Below, piece after piece: positions 15,201 to 56,424 of a DNA stretch of 64,000 bases. Within the stretch, counting starts at the first letter, position 1. Every line of letters starts with the position of its first letter. The position numbers and the translations under genes were made by a program. Under the pieces are notes generated by a model. The model was not told the origin of the DNA. It saw only the letters and a program-made list of their open reading frames with translations, and ran no database searches. The DNA is from Halocaridina rubra. Taxonomy: Eukaryota > Arthropoda > Malacostraca > Decapoda > Atyidae. The stretch is from NCBI GenBank assembly GCA_037179515.1, contig JAXCGZ010003811.1, forward strand, positions 77,501 through 141,500, given 5' to 3'.

Positions 15201-17524
15201 AGAAGATCCTAGCTCATTTACCATGTGGATGACCCTAGCAGGGTGGTGGAGTGATTGTGGTAGGCCTTTATCCAACAGGAGCTAAGAAGAGTGACTGAGG
15301 TATATAAACTTTTGGTAAATGTGTGCTCTGACTCGGCCATCCCTCTTACAAGGCCTCTGTATATGTATGATTTCTTGGTGGTATTTGAACAATATAAACA
15401 TATACTCATTCACAGGGTCAACCCGCTTACCTCCAACACTCATCCGAGTTTCCAAGATCATTCGAGTCTGAGATAAGGTCATAGTGTTCCCCTCAATACC
15501 TGCCGTATGGTACACGTATTGGAAATAAGCTTCCTTTTTTATGCGTCTCAGTGAAGATGACGAACTTGGAATTTTTGCTAAATCATCTCTTTTACTATCG
15601 ATACGAGATAGGAGAGTTGCATCCATCTCTTCAACAAGAGGCTGCGTTCGTCTCCGATTTCTGGAAAAAATAATTCATTGCACATGACATGTGAGATAAA
15701 TTCTATCAATTCAGATTTAAGACATAGTTTACCGTTACGTTGTTGATATTGTTGTTTGCCATATCACATGTTACTATGAATACCCATTTGAATGGTAGTG
15801 GACACAGACAGGTTGGACCTCGGAAATTAAGGCTGAATGTCCTTCCTAGTGACCAACGATTTGATCGACACGGGCTTGTCACTTCCCAAGTCAAATGCTC
15901 TAACAGATGAGCTATAGTAGCCCCCTTTGCTATTACATTCTAATGTTTATAATTAATAATATCAGACTGTGTTATAAAACTGTCTTACACCACATTTCTA
16001 TTATAAGATGACACGCTTGACAAATTCACTTTTATAACAAACATTCACACGCATACCTTAATGCCCTCGAATTTGCAGGCGATATTGCCAAGGCCTTTAA
16101 ATACATTTTATCCGCTTGAACAATATCATTTCTATGTTCTTCTAAGTATTCTCCATAATACACTAATACATCTGGATGCTTGGGTGCTATAGACAAGGCA
16201 TGTTCTAAAAGTCTACCAGCACGTATTTTTTTCCCCGAATGGACAAGCTCCTTGGCTGCCTGAAGGGTGTTCAGAGCCTCAATTTCTACATCTGGAAAAG
16301 TAAAAACGTTTGTATGAGCCAAACCTCACTGCAAAGTTGTATGTGGTGTTATATTAAGCCCCATAATTTGCATATTTGTTATACATACTGATAAGGCAGA
16401 AATTAGTAAGTGCAAATGCAAATATTGTCCTTCCTCATATTCTAAATAACTAATTGAAATATTCAGTTTCTATTACAGAACCGATGCAGGCTCGAATTCA
16501 GGTCTTTGATATGGGTGACCATCAGGTTAATGTCTTCTTTCACACCCCAAAGAGAGTTGATAACTGACAAAATAACTAAATCCACGTACAACTTCTAACT
16601 GGGAGTGAACTAACCTAAGTTACCTAACCCAACCTAAAATGACTTAATATTATAACAGTACAGTTAAAAAAACGAAAATATTTCCAATTTCAGTCGTTTC
16701 CCTTTGGAACTGAAACTTATTTTTTCCTATGGTCTTTTGTCATTTGAACGAAACTGGCCTTCTAATGGGGCTGAAACTGTTCCTAATCTAAAAATGAGTC
16801 ATTTACTATAATATTAAAAGCAAACTTTGTTTAAAAACCAAAAACGAAAAAAATTAAATATATAGAGATCTACTTAAATAGCAGAAATAGTCGGGGGTGA
16901 GACAGGTGAAACAGTAAGAAAAAAATATTAAACACTCTTAGTAACTAGAAAACGATAGTGGAGCTAACTGCGGTGCGAAAGTTTTCTTTTTTACTTATGC
17001 AAGTCGTAGTTACTTTGTACTGCCTATAAATACGCGAAATTCTCATGCACACACGAGATTATTATGGGTTAGGTCAAGTTAGGTTACAGAGTACATAAAT
17101 TGTTTTAGTGTAGTGTGGTGAACATAGTATACAGTATGCATCCAGTACTGCACACAATACCAGTATACATAGGCCCCGTGGCAGGTACTAAAGTCACAGT
17201 CACAATTACGGCTGGGCAAATGTCACAAGTATAGGTTAGAATATTTTCCTGTCTTCTTTACCCGGATTCATTCGCCATGCCTGCTTACTTACGTCTGTCT
17301 TCCAGCTCTGTAGTTTGCTTTTGAGATACGGCATGGCCATCATGCGCGCCCAACATAGCCATGGCCACGTACCCATCGTCCATCAACTCCAAATCGGCCC
17401 CAGAAGGAATGGCTCCCAAAGGTCCATCAAGTTTTCCAGATGTCAATAAATTTCTCCATATTGAAACTAAACACGCAAATAATATTCCACATAAAAACAC
17501 TAAGAACAAAGTTAACTTGTTCAT
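12281..17524 (-). CDS. FICD: FICD, ER protein adenylyltransferase (Fic domain), 6 exons, about 545 aa
   Basis: FICD AMPylates and deAMPylates the ER chaperone BiP. Coding exons: 17293-17524, 16057-16291, 15431-15660, 13953-14128, 13491-13700, 12281-12835; junctions are GT-AG and phases are consistent. Exon 1 encodes a signal anchor (about residues 5-24). Exon 2 encodes the TPR-like region, including [15 protein letters not shown]. Exon 3 has the autoinhibitory motif TAGIEGN (T208, E212, G213), matching the (S/T)xxxE(G/N) class. Exon 5 has the Fic catalytic loop [12 protein letters not shown] with His341. Exon 4 ([15 protein letters not shown]) is also typical. Human FICD is 458 aa; this one is longer because of an acidic tail of about 125 residues (421-545), rich in D, E and S, that I do not recognise. 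I chose ATG 17524 because it starts directly at the hydrophobic anchor; an in-frame ATG at 17614 would add 30 residues. Its 3' end lies about 25 bp from the tail of a degenerate RTE LINE. Confidence 0.94.
14175..14400 (+). repeat. S3a repeat copy
   Basis: CCCCCTAGTAAGGGAGGTGG, CCGAGTCAAAAAACACATATGC, GCTAATATACCTCAAGTATTCC, GGGACAAAGGGCTGATACAATTCCC, GGGTCATTCACAGGGCAAGTGGGC, CTTCTACTGTGAGGTCTGACAG. It lies in a FICD intron. Confidence 0.65.
15095..15370 (-). repeat. LINE 3'-end piece joined to an S3a copy
   Basis: 15095-15180 belongs to the CCTCATCAGGCCTGGGCCC LINE family. 15215-15365 is an antisense S3a copy (GATGACCCTAGCAGGGTGG, TTTATCCAACAGGAGCTAAG, GACTCGGCCATCCCTCTTAC). It lies in the FICD intron between exons 3 and 4. 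Confidence 0.55.
15765..15925 (-). mobile_element. S1 SINE copy in a FICD intron
   Basis: Complete antisense copy: ACCCATTTGAATGG, GGACACAGACAGGTTGGACC, TTAAGGCTGAATGTCCTTCC, CACTTCCCAAGTCAAATGCTC, then the head AGATGAGCTATAGTAGCCCC. Confidence 0.7.
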
Positions 17525-17699
17525 CTCTTCACTCTGTAAGTTTCGAAAAGAATCGATAGGGAACACATATTTATATAGAGACACGGAGGAAGCGCATCCC
17601 TCCCCTGTTGGCATTATTATTTTGATGTTTACGTTGCGTCATAGATATTTCCCAGAAAAAAAAAATTTTGACGTCTGGAAAATATCTACCTCATAAATA

Positions 17700-17897
17700 C
17701 TTCTTCTTCTTGTCTTTAATTTCCTTTCCAATGCTGAATATCCACAAAATAAGTCAAAATTTTTATTAATATATCTAGATCATGTCCATTATTTACATTA
17801 TAGATTGCAACTTGTTAGCGTAAATAACCCAAAAGTTAACTCTTGCCATGGGGCGGCTGATGAAATACTCTGTTAGAAGAAGAAGAGGAAGAAGCAG

Positions 17898-17996
<99 letters not shown>

Positions 17997-18139
17997 GTAA
18001 GAAATAGGACCAAAGTAGTGTGCATATGGTTTTGTTCACTGCATTCTTTCATGCTGTCTGAATATCAAAGTACCATACAATAGATATGATGACAGAGAGT
18101 CATAATAATAAAAATTAAGGAATACCTAGATATATATCA

Positions 18140-18140
<1 letters not shown>
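17700..18140. repeat. TA microsatellite upstream of FICD
   Basis: TA array at 17899-17994 (about 48 units) within AT-rich FICD 5' flank. Nothing else is recognisable. Confidence 0.85.
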
Positions 18141-18545
<405 letters not shown>

Positions 18546-18654
18546 ATTCTTGCACCACTCTACCCCTCAGGGAGTCTATAAATAATAGTGCCAGTTAATT
18601 ATATCAAATTAGTTGCACATTATGGATAATGTAAGATATGCCTTAGGTAAGGGA

Positions 18655-18810
18655 CTGCTGTAGCATAACTAGTAGTGTTCTACGCGAGGGGAAACAGACT
18701 TGCATTCAAGCCCATGCCGGGGTGATAGGCCTCTAGCTCTAACTCCCCGCCTTCATTTTGCCTGTGTCAGACCCTAAATACGGACAAATAGTGACACATT
18801 AAAAAAATCA
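18655..18810 (+). mobile_element. S1 SINE copy
   Basis: Head GCATAACTAGTAGTGTTC, then TTGCATTCAAGCCCATGCC (B-box region), GACAAATAGTGACACATT tail. Confidence 0.6.
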
Positions 18811-20759
18811 AAATCAAAAGTAATAATACGCTTTAGGTAAAAAGAAATAAAAAAAAAAACTCAGAGCTTTTATAGTTTTTATTCATTTAATATGTAATTT
18901 ACAACAACTATAAACAACTACATATCTTAAATATCAGTTTCAAAAATTGTGGATATTATCTAGAAAGGTTGATTTCCACAATTCTTTTATGTATTCCCTT
19001 GAAATAATGGTTCATTAAGATACTTTTTACTCAATTATACTAGAGACTGCTGCAAAAGGTAAATATTGAAAGGGGATCTAAGAAGACACACGGGATATAT
19101 GAAAATAACTTTTTATTTACATATGTACAAATCTTGCGTAGAGGAGAAAACTATGTATAATGGAGAAACAATTCATATATGTAATGTTGCATATTACTTA
19201 CATTCTTTTAAGATACACATATAACTCAATAAAACAAAGTCTGTCTTTTGTCTTCTGATAGTAATGTATAACTTGGTTTTTGTGTCACACCTAGGTGAGG
19301 CAAGGAAGAGCCACAAATGTGGTAAGGAAAGTGAAGGAACAGATTACATCACAGTTTGTTCATTCTAATTAACTAACCTTTCAAAAAAACATTTTTTTTG
19401 GTCACAATCCCCTTTCGAACATGGGTGGACACAAATATGTTGGAACTTGAAGATCATGGCTGGATATCTTCCTGATACACGCACTACGACTGAGCTACTG
19501 CATTATCTCTAACCTCTCCATCAATTTCTTAAACAATCTTCTTGGATGGAACAAGAGCCAATCATAAGCTACCCTATTTTAATTCTCTCTTACAAAAAGC
19601 AAGAAATATAGTGGCATCTTGTCTCCCAAATCACCAGGAATGCAGATTACGACATGTGGTACCAATTTTATATTATATATAAAAAGTCCAGTATAAATGC
19701 TAATTAATCGACTGAGATACTGTGAGTCCCTCTTTTACACTGGAAGTCGAAAATTCAACAAAATTTCCATTTTCGTGCTGTCTAGGACCCCATCAGTTAT
19801 GCTACACGACATATATTTAACAGAATTTGCATTTCCATGCAGTCTATGACTGCAAATGTTACAGAATTTAGCAGAATTTGCTGGTGTGCTTAATACACCA
19901 TCAGTAAAAAAAAAAAAAACACTATCACACAATAACAATAATCAACACATCACACACCTTCCACTGAATATTTACCATTGCCAAAACATTGTTAATAATC
20001 AAGTAATGGACTGTTAAGAGTAACATTGATAAAAACCAAGTCTTGTTTATTCTTACAAATTCTGATCTGAATCACGTCACCAAGTCACTCAAATCTCATA
20101 TTAAAATAAATTACAGGGGGACGCTAACTGCACCAAAGAGCTGAAGGAAAAAGTACTATATATACAAAATTTTCAAATATGGGCCAGCAATGCAATCTAC
20201 AGAATTCTAAACAAACTCTCTATCATAACTCACATTTTGGTATTTAACTTGTTTCATAGACAAGCACTGTATATATATATACGTACTGTAAATGCAATTT
20301 ATGTAGTTAGCAGCCTCTAAAGATAACTTAAAATTTATTTTTCAGACTCATTTCGAATAGTGATATATATAAGGCCTCAGATAATACATACATTCTTGCT
20401 CCTCATAACGGCCTGTCAACTAACATTCGTCCATATTTACGGCCTTGACTATAGAATAAATTTAAAAAATCGTGACTCCCTAAAACCCATATCAAATGTA
20501 AATACTGTAAGAGAAAAATCTGTAAAGCAGAGCACCGACTGTTGCTGATTGTATGACAAAATTCCTTAAGACAGCGAGTAGGTTGCTGACTGTAAGGTAA
20601 AATCCCTAGGACAGTGAGTATTGCTCCTAGCAACAATGCAGTTGCATTGCGAACTGTGTGTACATAAGACGTAATAAAATTTTTGCATGTATATGAAGGC
20701 TGTAACGAATTCATATGATGTTTACATTTACCCACCATCTCAACCGAAAGCAGCATCAC
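18811..20759. other. Gene-free AT-rich stretch, possible PCF11 3' UTR and flank
   Basis: No convincing open frame. A partial S1 copy lies at 19400-19505 (antisense). Several TTTATT (AATAAA on the PCF11 strand) occur, for example near 20335; none can be singled out as the PCF11 poly(A) signal. Confidence 0.5.
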
Positions 20760-20787
20760 GTTCTCGTGCCCACCACAGTCTCTCAGG

Positions 20788-21050
20788 CCTTTGCCCAAGC
20801 TGGGGTATCATATAGTTCTCTCAAGTGTGCCAGACATGTCACCCAAGACAGACTCACAATTTCCTTCTCAACATAAGTTTCCCAGGCCCTCACCCAAACT
20901 GGCATATCAAGATCGGTCTTGCTAGTGTGCCAGACACCTCATCCAGGACAGAACGGCGCTCTCCTGGCCAAAACAGTCTCTCAGGCCCTCGCACAAACCG
21001 GGTATTTAAGACAGTTCTTGCTAGTGTCCCAGGCTCGTCCTATCCCTAAC
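20788..21050. repeat. Minisatellite of about 100-bp units
   Basis: Roughly 2.6 divergent units beginning CAGGCCNTYRCCCAAACTGG and containing CTTGCTAGTGTGCCAGAC. It lies downstream of PCF11. Confidence 0.75.
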
Positions 21051-21302
21051 TCCAGGATACTGCATATTTTTCTATTTAAAATAAGCACTTCAAAACTATA
21101 TAATTTTATACTGTACAATATTAAGTTATGTTTATTTCTATGCTTTATATATATTAATTATATATGTTGGAAATTATCATAAAACAAACTGAAAATTTAT
21201 ACGAATTTTTACTTTTAGGACCTATCTATGAAATTAACATAGGTTTGATGCAAATGCATTAGCTAGGGACCAGTTTGAAAATGCTGGTCTTACATATTTA
21301 AG

Positions 21303-21680
21303 AGGATATTCAGAGCAGTTCCTTGTATCAAAGTGGATATTCAATGTATTTTCTGCATATATGAGTAAATATTCAATGCACTTTCTGCATATATCCGTGG
21401 ATCTTCAAAGCACTCTCTGCATATCTAAGTGAGTATTCAATGCACTTCCTGCATATCTCAGTGGATACTCAATCCACTTTCTGCATATATCTCAGAGGAT
21501 ATTCAATGCAGTTCCCACATGGTTATGGGAAAAATTAACTAATTTTCTCCATGTGAATGCGTATTTTCAATGCATTCCCAGCATATCTACATTGATATGC
21601 AATCATTTCCTGCATATCTAAGTGGATATTCAATGCACTCTCTCACATAGCTAAGTGAATATTGCATGCCTAACCACATG
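21303..21680. repeat. 32-bp tandem repeat directly downstream of the PCF11 stop
   Basis: About ten divergent units of GGATATTCAATGCACTTTCTGCATATCTAAGT, with one interruption at about 21510-21550. The array ends about 25 bp before the PCF11 stop codon, so it probably lies in the 3' UTR. Confidence 0.85.
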
Positions 21681-21705
21681 ATCTCATTCATTCAAAACAT
21701 TTAAC

Positions 21706-51311
<29,606 letters not shown>

Positions 51312-51547
51312 TTTGAACAGATAATTAAATAATGAAACACTAATCACAAATAATCCATGAATAATTGGCAAAACTTAACGAAGAAAGGCGACTACACCTC
51401 CATTTTCACGGTGGCAACAGCTTGGACTAACTGGTTTGGTCGCTTAAGCACCGATACGAACGACTCCTGCTGATGCTCACGTAAAGGGGGCGTTCTCTTC
51501 TGCATAAATATTGCTCAATTAAGCAGTATATATTGCCTTCCCCCATC

Positions 51548-51797
<250 letters not shown>

Positions 51798-51839
51798 TGA
51801 AGGAATAGGTTTTCCTTTAGGAATTCTTAAACTAATTAT

Positions 51840-52405
51840 AAATTGGAAACCCAGCCTCTGGGTTGTTAGAAATAGCAGCCCAGTGCCGGTCCCAAGCCCG
51901 GAAAAATGGGGAGGGTTGGCGTCAGGAAAGGCATCCGGCTGTAAAACCCTTGTGCCAAAACCCATAGATAGCAGTCGAGAGGAAATGGGAACGCAGCCTA
52001 TCGGGCAGTGTCGCCAAGGGCAGAGCTGCAATAGGATGAAATGAGCTTGTAAGATGCTATCCACAACAGTACCGGTCGCGGAGCGTGTGCCGTTCCTGCT
52101 CCTGGCGGGCAGGCGGCGGGCAGCCGAGATTTTCTCGGGGCCTAGCGTTCCCTATGCGACAAACCCAGCCACTGAGGGGGGCAAGCCAGCCTCCACTTGG
52201 TGCCGGTCCCAAGCCCGGGTAAATGGGGAGGGTTGGCGGCAGGAAGGGCATCCGGCCATAAAACTTTTGCCAAAACCATAATCTGGCCAGTACAGATAAC
52301 TCGAGCCCACATAAGTGGGAAAAAGAGAAAGATCTGTACTGGCCAGACACATCGACCCCACATAAAAGTGGGAAAAAGATGTAGATGAAGAAGAAGAAGA
52401 AACTA
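51840..52405 (+). mobile_element. RTE-derived non-autonomous element (5' UTR plus 3' tail)
   Basis: Relatively GC-rich. The segment CCGGTCCCAAGCCCGG, ATGGGGAGGGTTGGCG, CAGGAARGGCATCCGGC occurs twice (51884 and 52201), and the element ends CATAAAAGTGGGAAAAAGATG plus AAG units, the same tail as the RTE copy at 10655-12260. There is no RT frame. A 15-bp inverted repeat (TCTGGCCAGTACAGA and TCTGTACTGGCCAGA) sits near the 3' end. Confidence 0.7.
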
Positions 52406-52879
52406 ATTATAAATTGGAAAACATAATGGAGACTATACACCAATTGGAAGGTATTATGTCCATATGATGGAAGATATTTCGTAATTAGAAATAATTGACA
52501 TGGATCCCATTTCATCATATCTGAGGAAAATATTTGTTGCAAACCATTTCAAGTTTTTCATTTATATATTTACAAATTTCATCATTCTGGAAAGGAAACT
52601 TTATATAAACCTCTTCTTTTTTTTTTAGCAATAAATAAACTTGATTTGGGGTTGAATATATTATTCAGAAACTTTCAGAGGGTTGAATGAAATAGCCTTT
52701 CTGGGTAGCCATTAGTTAGAAAGTAGTTTCTTAACACTTGAAATTCAGTATGTAAAAAGATTATAATTGCTAGTTAAATTTCATGCTCTGTGCAGAAGAG
52801 TGGAATAGGCGTTGAATTTTTATGTATAATATACATTACTGATAAAATTTAAACCAGAGCTTGTATAGTTTTTTTTTTA

Positions 52880-52933
<54 letters not shown>

Positions 52934-52962
52934 GCTACTACTATTACTACTACCACTACTGC

Positions 52963-53005
<43 letters not shown>

Positions 53006-54480
53006 GCTCAATACCGAGAGAGTAATTAAATATTACTCTAATATAGAAATTTATAGAGAAATTAACATAAATATTTATATAGAAATTAATATAGAAATTG
53101 ATATAGAAATAAATAATAGAGATGAATTAATTCCACCCTCGACCCAAACCAAAACAAGCAGAGAGAGAAAAAGTGAAAATATTTTCCCCGTGTGAAAAAA
53201 ATATCTCATTTTCATCAAGATTTTCCATTAGTATATATTTTTTCACATTTTTTATGTATTTAAGTATACATTTTCTTTATTTTTATGCATAAATAAGGTT
53301 ATAATGGCGTTGAAATATATATTAAAAATACGTTTCAAACTTTAGCAGTGGTGGAGAGAAAACTTGCAAGGAAACAAAGCATACATACGTCATGGGTATA
53401 ATTGCCCTTAAGGGTATTTAAGGGAAATCAAAAGGAGTTTTAAGGGTACCGTACCCCATATCTATATATAGTTCGTGTTTAAGAACTTAAGTTATTGATT
53501 AAAGTTCATTCTAGGACTGTATTTAACACTGAATTATGTGTTAGGGACTTGCCCTGGCTAATGTCTGTTTAGGGCTGGGACTTAGGGACCTTGAATGATT
53601 TTCCAGGGCCAATGGATAACACCTAATGCTTGATTAGAGACACTGAAAAAAGCTTTCATGTTTAATTTTTCGGTCGGAGTTTTGGTTTGGGTAAAGATTC
53701 GTTTTATGCTCCCCATTTAAAGTCACTAACCTAAGTCAAGTATGAAATAATGAAAGGGTGCATAAAACGAATCTCTAACCAGAGGCAAAGCCTCTTTTTA
53801 TGCACCCTTTGTAAGTTTAGATAACTTAACCCAACCTAATTCAAATTAAAAGTTATGGAAGAGTGCATTAAACGAATGTTATTACTGATGTCTACCGAAG
53901 TTGGGTTTGGTTAAAGTGTTACTGGTGATTGAATGGAGTGGTGACAGAGAAATTAGCTAAATTTGTGGTCCTGTGAGTTGAGCAGAATATGGTGTGTCAA
54001 AAAGTAAATATTTTCAAAACCCAGTTTTGCAATATTCATATTTTTGTATTTTATATAACATTATGATAAGTTTAATTCACCAGTAGTTTATAAATTAGTA
54101 TATTTTTACTATTACAACCGACTCATCCCCTAATATTATATTGATGTGTGAGGAACTCTTGATATTTCAGGATTTTTTTTTAATGTTTTTTGAATGAATG
54201 TGATAATAAAAGACGTCGTAAATTACTATTATTTTCAGGATAGGAATATAGTCGACTTATTTGAAGGTTTAGACTTATTAAAACACAGCAAAATACATAG
54301 AATATACATAAATTTCACTTCCAAAAGGAGATAGGTGAAATTGTAAAATTTTACCATTGTTTTTAGTTGTTTATTGTCTTTGACTTTTGCCAGCAGAGTT
54401 GGTTGCATTTCGTATGGTAATAATAATGATAATTTCTATTTTTATGGAACCAAATTTCTGCTACTTTATTATTGGACAAC
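52406..54480. other. Gene-free AT-rich stretch between the divergent PCF11 and orf132
   Basis: Contains an ATT/ACT microsatellite (52878-53006), ATAGAAATTAA-type short repeats (53040-53120), an 81-bp fold-back (53694-53774) and a related decayed copy (53795-53880). No exon is recognised. Confidence 0.6.
53694..53774. mobile_element. 81-bp fold-back, AAGATTCGTTTTATG family
   Basis: AAGATTCGTTTTATGCTCCCC at the left is inverted as GGGTGCATAAAACGAATCT at the right, with only about 40 bp between. A second, decayed pair lies at 53795-53880. Confidence 0.7.
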
Positions 54481-54489
54481 TATATATAA

Positions 54490-54605
54490 CGCATCTAGAA
54501 CCGACTCGGCTCACGTTGTTGCTGTTATTCCCTAGGCTGTTTGGCCAAACAGCCCCAAGCAAGTCCACTGCCGATTCAGCAATTTCCCGCAGAGCTGTCA
54601 GGAGT
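54490..54605 (+). promoter_or_regulatory. Candidate promoter or 5' exon of orf132/GTF3C6
   Basis: GC-richer island in AT-rich flank, about 300-420 bp before the orf132 ATG, containing a perfect 20-bp palindrome GGCTGTTTGGCCAAACAGCC (54535-54554). A 5' noncoding exon here would splice to the acceptor ending at 54906 or thereabouts. Inferred from position and composition only. Confidence 0.3.
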
Positions 54606-54911
54606 GTATGTTATGTTGCTTGCATATGTGATTGTGTACAGTGGAGGCTACCATAATGTGTTTCATTGCATGAGGTGTTACCTCCTGGACAGGATTCTTT
54701 GACAGAGTTGTCCAGTATCTTCTGAAAGCCCAGAGGATCTGGTTTGTGCCCACATCGCAGCCTGGCCAGGTGGGCTCTGTCTTCATGTGAATGCAGTTGT
54801 GTGTTGTCATTGGTGACTGGAAGAACTGGTGAGTTAACTGGGTATGGATATGTTTTGCAGAGTAGTATCCTAATAGTTATTGAATAGATGTGTCTACTCA
54901 TTTAGGTTATC

Positions 54912-55610
54912 ATGTCCAAAGAAGGTGAGGCTGAAGCACCAGTGTCCAGATCTGAAGAAACTGTGGCGTCAGTGAAGCGGCAGCAGCACCAGATTCGAAT
55001 TCGGCTCTGGTTGGCTAATCGTCACATAAATGCTCTGTATTCACAGGTGAGTATGGGAAGACACTGCTAGCACAAAAAACTGGGATAGGTGGGTGTTGGG
55101 ACTGTCAGCCTCTTGGAAGAAGATCTATGCCCATTTACCCTGTGGATGACCTTGGCAGGGTGGTTGGTGGTAAATGTGGCAGTCCTTTATCCCTAAAGAG
55201 CTAAGAGGAGTGATCAAGGTATATTAGCTTGGTGAATGTGTGCTTTGATTCCACCAGCTCCCCTAAAAGGGAGTATGCTGCATATATGTATTTTTTTTCC
55301 ATGCCACTTCATGCTTAAGATTTTTTTTTTCCTCTCTTGACCCCAGGTACAAGATTTAGAGGCACAATTCAAAACAGCCATCAAACACAAAAAGCATTCG
55401 GCGCGTTACAACCTCAGACAAAAATTAGCGGTTATCATGGGAATGAAAATTGTTTACCTTAATTATTGCTCTGTAAAATCTCAAGAATTAGATAGACTAG
55501 AACAGAAACTTCTGTCGTTCAGTGATCAGGACGAAGAGTCAATGGACACTGATTCTGGCGAAGAACAAGAAGTATCCATTGCTGAACTGAGTAACGTTTG
55601 TCAGCATTAA
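54912..55610 (+). CDS. Unrecognised 132-aa coiled-coil-like protein, 2 coding exons
   Basis: Exons 54912-55046 and 55347-55610 join CAG/GTGAGT to CCCCAG/GTAC in phase 0 and give 132 aa. Residues 1-20 are acidic and Ser-rich. Residues about 22-105 are basic and probably helical (RLWLANRHINALYSQ, QDLEAQFKTAIKHKKH, RQKLAVIMGMKIVYLNY, ELDRLEQKL). The C-terminus is acidic (DQDEESMDTDSGEEQE). There is no signal peptide or membrane segment. A good acceptor (TCATTTAG) ends 5 bp before the ATG, so a noncoding 5' exon further upstream is likely. I do not recognise the family. Normal codon use, two clean exons and the position just before GTF3C6 argue that it is real. A small subunit of a nuclear complex would fit the composition, but that is a guess. 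Confidence 0.78.
55120..55285 (-). repeat. S3a repeat copy in the orf132 intron
   Basis: GGATGACCTTGGCAGGGTGG, GTGGCAGTCCTTTATCCC, GCTAAGAGGAGTGATCAAGG, TGCTTTGATTCCACCAGCTCCCC. Confidence 0.65.
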
Positions 55611-55820
55611 ATACTGCATTTTCTTGTAGGTGTAAAGGAGGATTACTTGTGGATTTTTAATATTTAAGTGTATGAATTGATGCAGATTTGTGAGACTAGT
55701 GATTCCGAAAGAGACTGCTCAATTTGGTGCCGAGTTTATAGATCTGAGAAAATTCAGTTTATATATTCGTCAGCTCGTATGCAGTACCATCTTCAATTAC
55801 TTCCAACGTAATTAGTCGCA

Positions 55821-56282
55821 ATGGAAGACACAGAAAGTGATTACGAAGAAGAGGAAACTCTGGTAACAGTTGAATTACACGGGGTGCTCGACTCTGAAAT
55901 ATTCACCCAGGATTCCTTCAGCAAATTCAAAATCCTCGCTTTGGATTCTGAACGTCCCGTTCTGCAAGTAGAAAACTTCGTGTTTACTGGAGAATACGAG
56001 CACACGCTAGGAACGGCAGTTTTTTTTGAAGAAGAAGAGAAAAAACTGAAGAAATGCGATCCCGTGTTTTGCAAGAACCCGTCTCGCATGTTAAAATACG
56101 TTTGTAAAACAAATAAGAAATTGAATATGAAGCGAGTTTTTGTATCCGAAAAAACGGTAGAGAATTCAAATGGAGAAAACGGCTCACTGAAAGGTAACGA
56201 CATCCACAGTGGTAAAGAAGACTCTTCAACTAATCTTACTAGTCCTTCGAGTGAGCAAAATGAAAAAGATTCCCAGTCCTAA
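55821..56282 (+). CDS. GTF3C6: General transcription factor 3C polypeptide 6 (TFIIIC subunit), 153 aa, intronless
   Basis: GTF3C6 is a small subunit of TFIIIC, the RNA polymerase III factor that recognises A and B boxes of tRNA genes. The single open frame encodes 153 aa. After an acidic start it carries the family core: TVELHGVLDSEIF, LALDSERPVLQVE and FVFTGEYEHTLGTAVFFEE, then LKYVCKTNKKLNMKRVFV, matching the order in the human protein (VELSGIIDSD, DTERPILQV, FAGEYEDTLGT). The tail after residue 120 is low-complexity Ser/Asn/Glu and shorter than in human. The ATG context (gtcgcaATGGAA) is good. It starts only 210 bp after the stop of the 132-aa gene, and I see no AATAAA in that gap. It could share a transcript with that gene, be reached by splicing to the acceptor at 55629, or have its own promoter. 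Confidence 0.9.
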   Translation: MEDTESDYEEEETLVTVELHGVLDSEIFTQDSFSKFKILALDSERPVLQVENFVFTGEYEHTLGTAVFFEEEEKKLKKCDPVFCKNPSRMLKYVCKTNKKLNMKRVFVSEKTVENSNGENGSLKGNDIHSGKEDSSTNLTSPSSEQNEKDSQS

Positions 56283-56418
56283 ATAGCTGTTTTTAACTCT
56301 TGCCAGTCCTTCGAGAGTAAAACGAGAACAATTCCCTGTCCTAAATGGCTGTTTCTAAAGTAAGTATTGTCCATATTTTCAACATCATTGGATGTACTTA
56401 GCTTTTGTATATTGTGAA

Positions 56419-56424
56419 AATAAA
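56419..56424 (+). terminator. Poly(A) signal AATAAA downstream of GTF3C6
   Basis: First AATAAA hexamer after the GTF3C6 stop, 137 bp downstream, on the coding strand. It is the likely 3'-end signal for GTF3C6 and, if the pair is co-transcribed, for the 132-aa gene too. Confidence 0.55.

Noticed and set aside
20403..20798. 131-aa minus-strand frame
   Set aside because: No family, no splice context, AT-rich flank; likely chance.
21303..21680. CRISPR-like array
   Set aside because: Units are directly contiguous without unique spacers and the genome is eukaryotic; it is a minisatellite.
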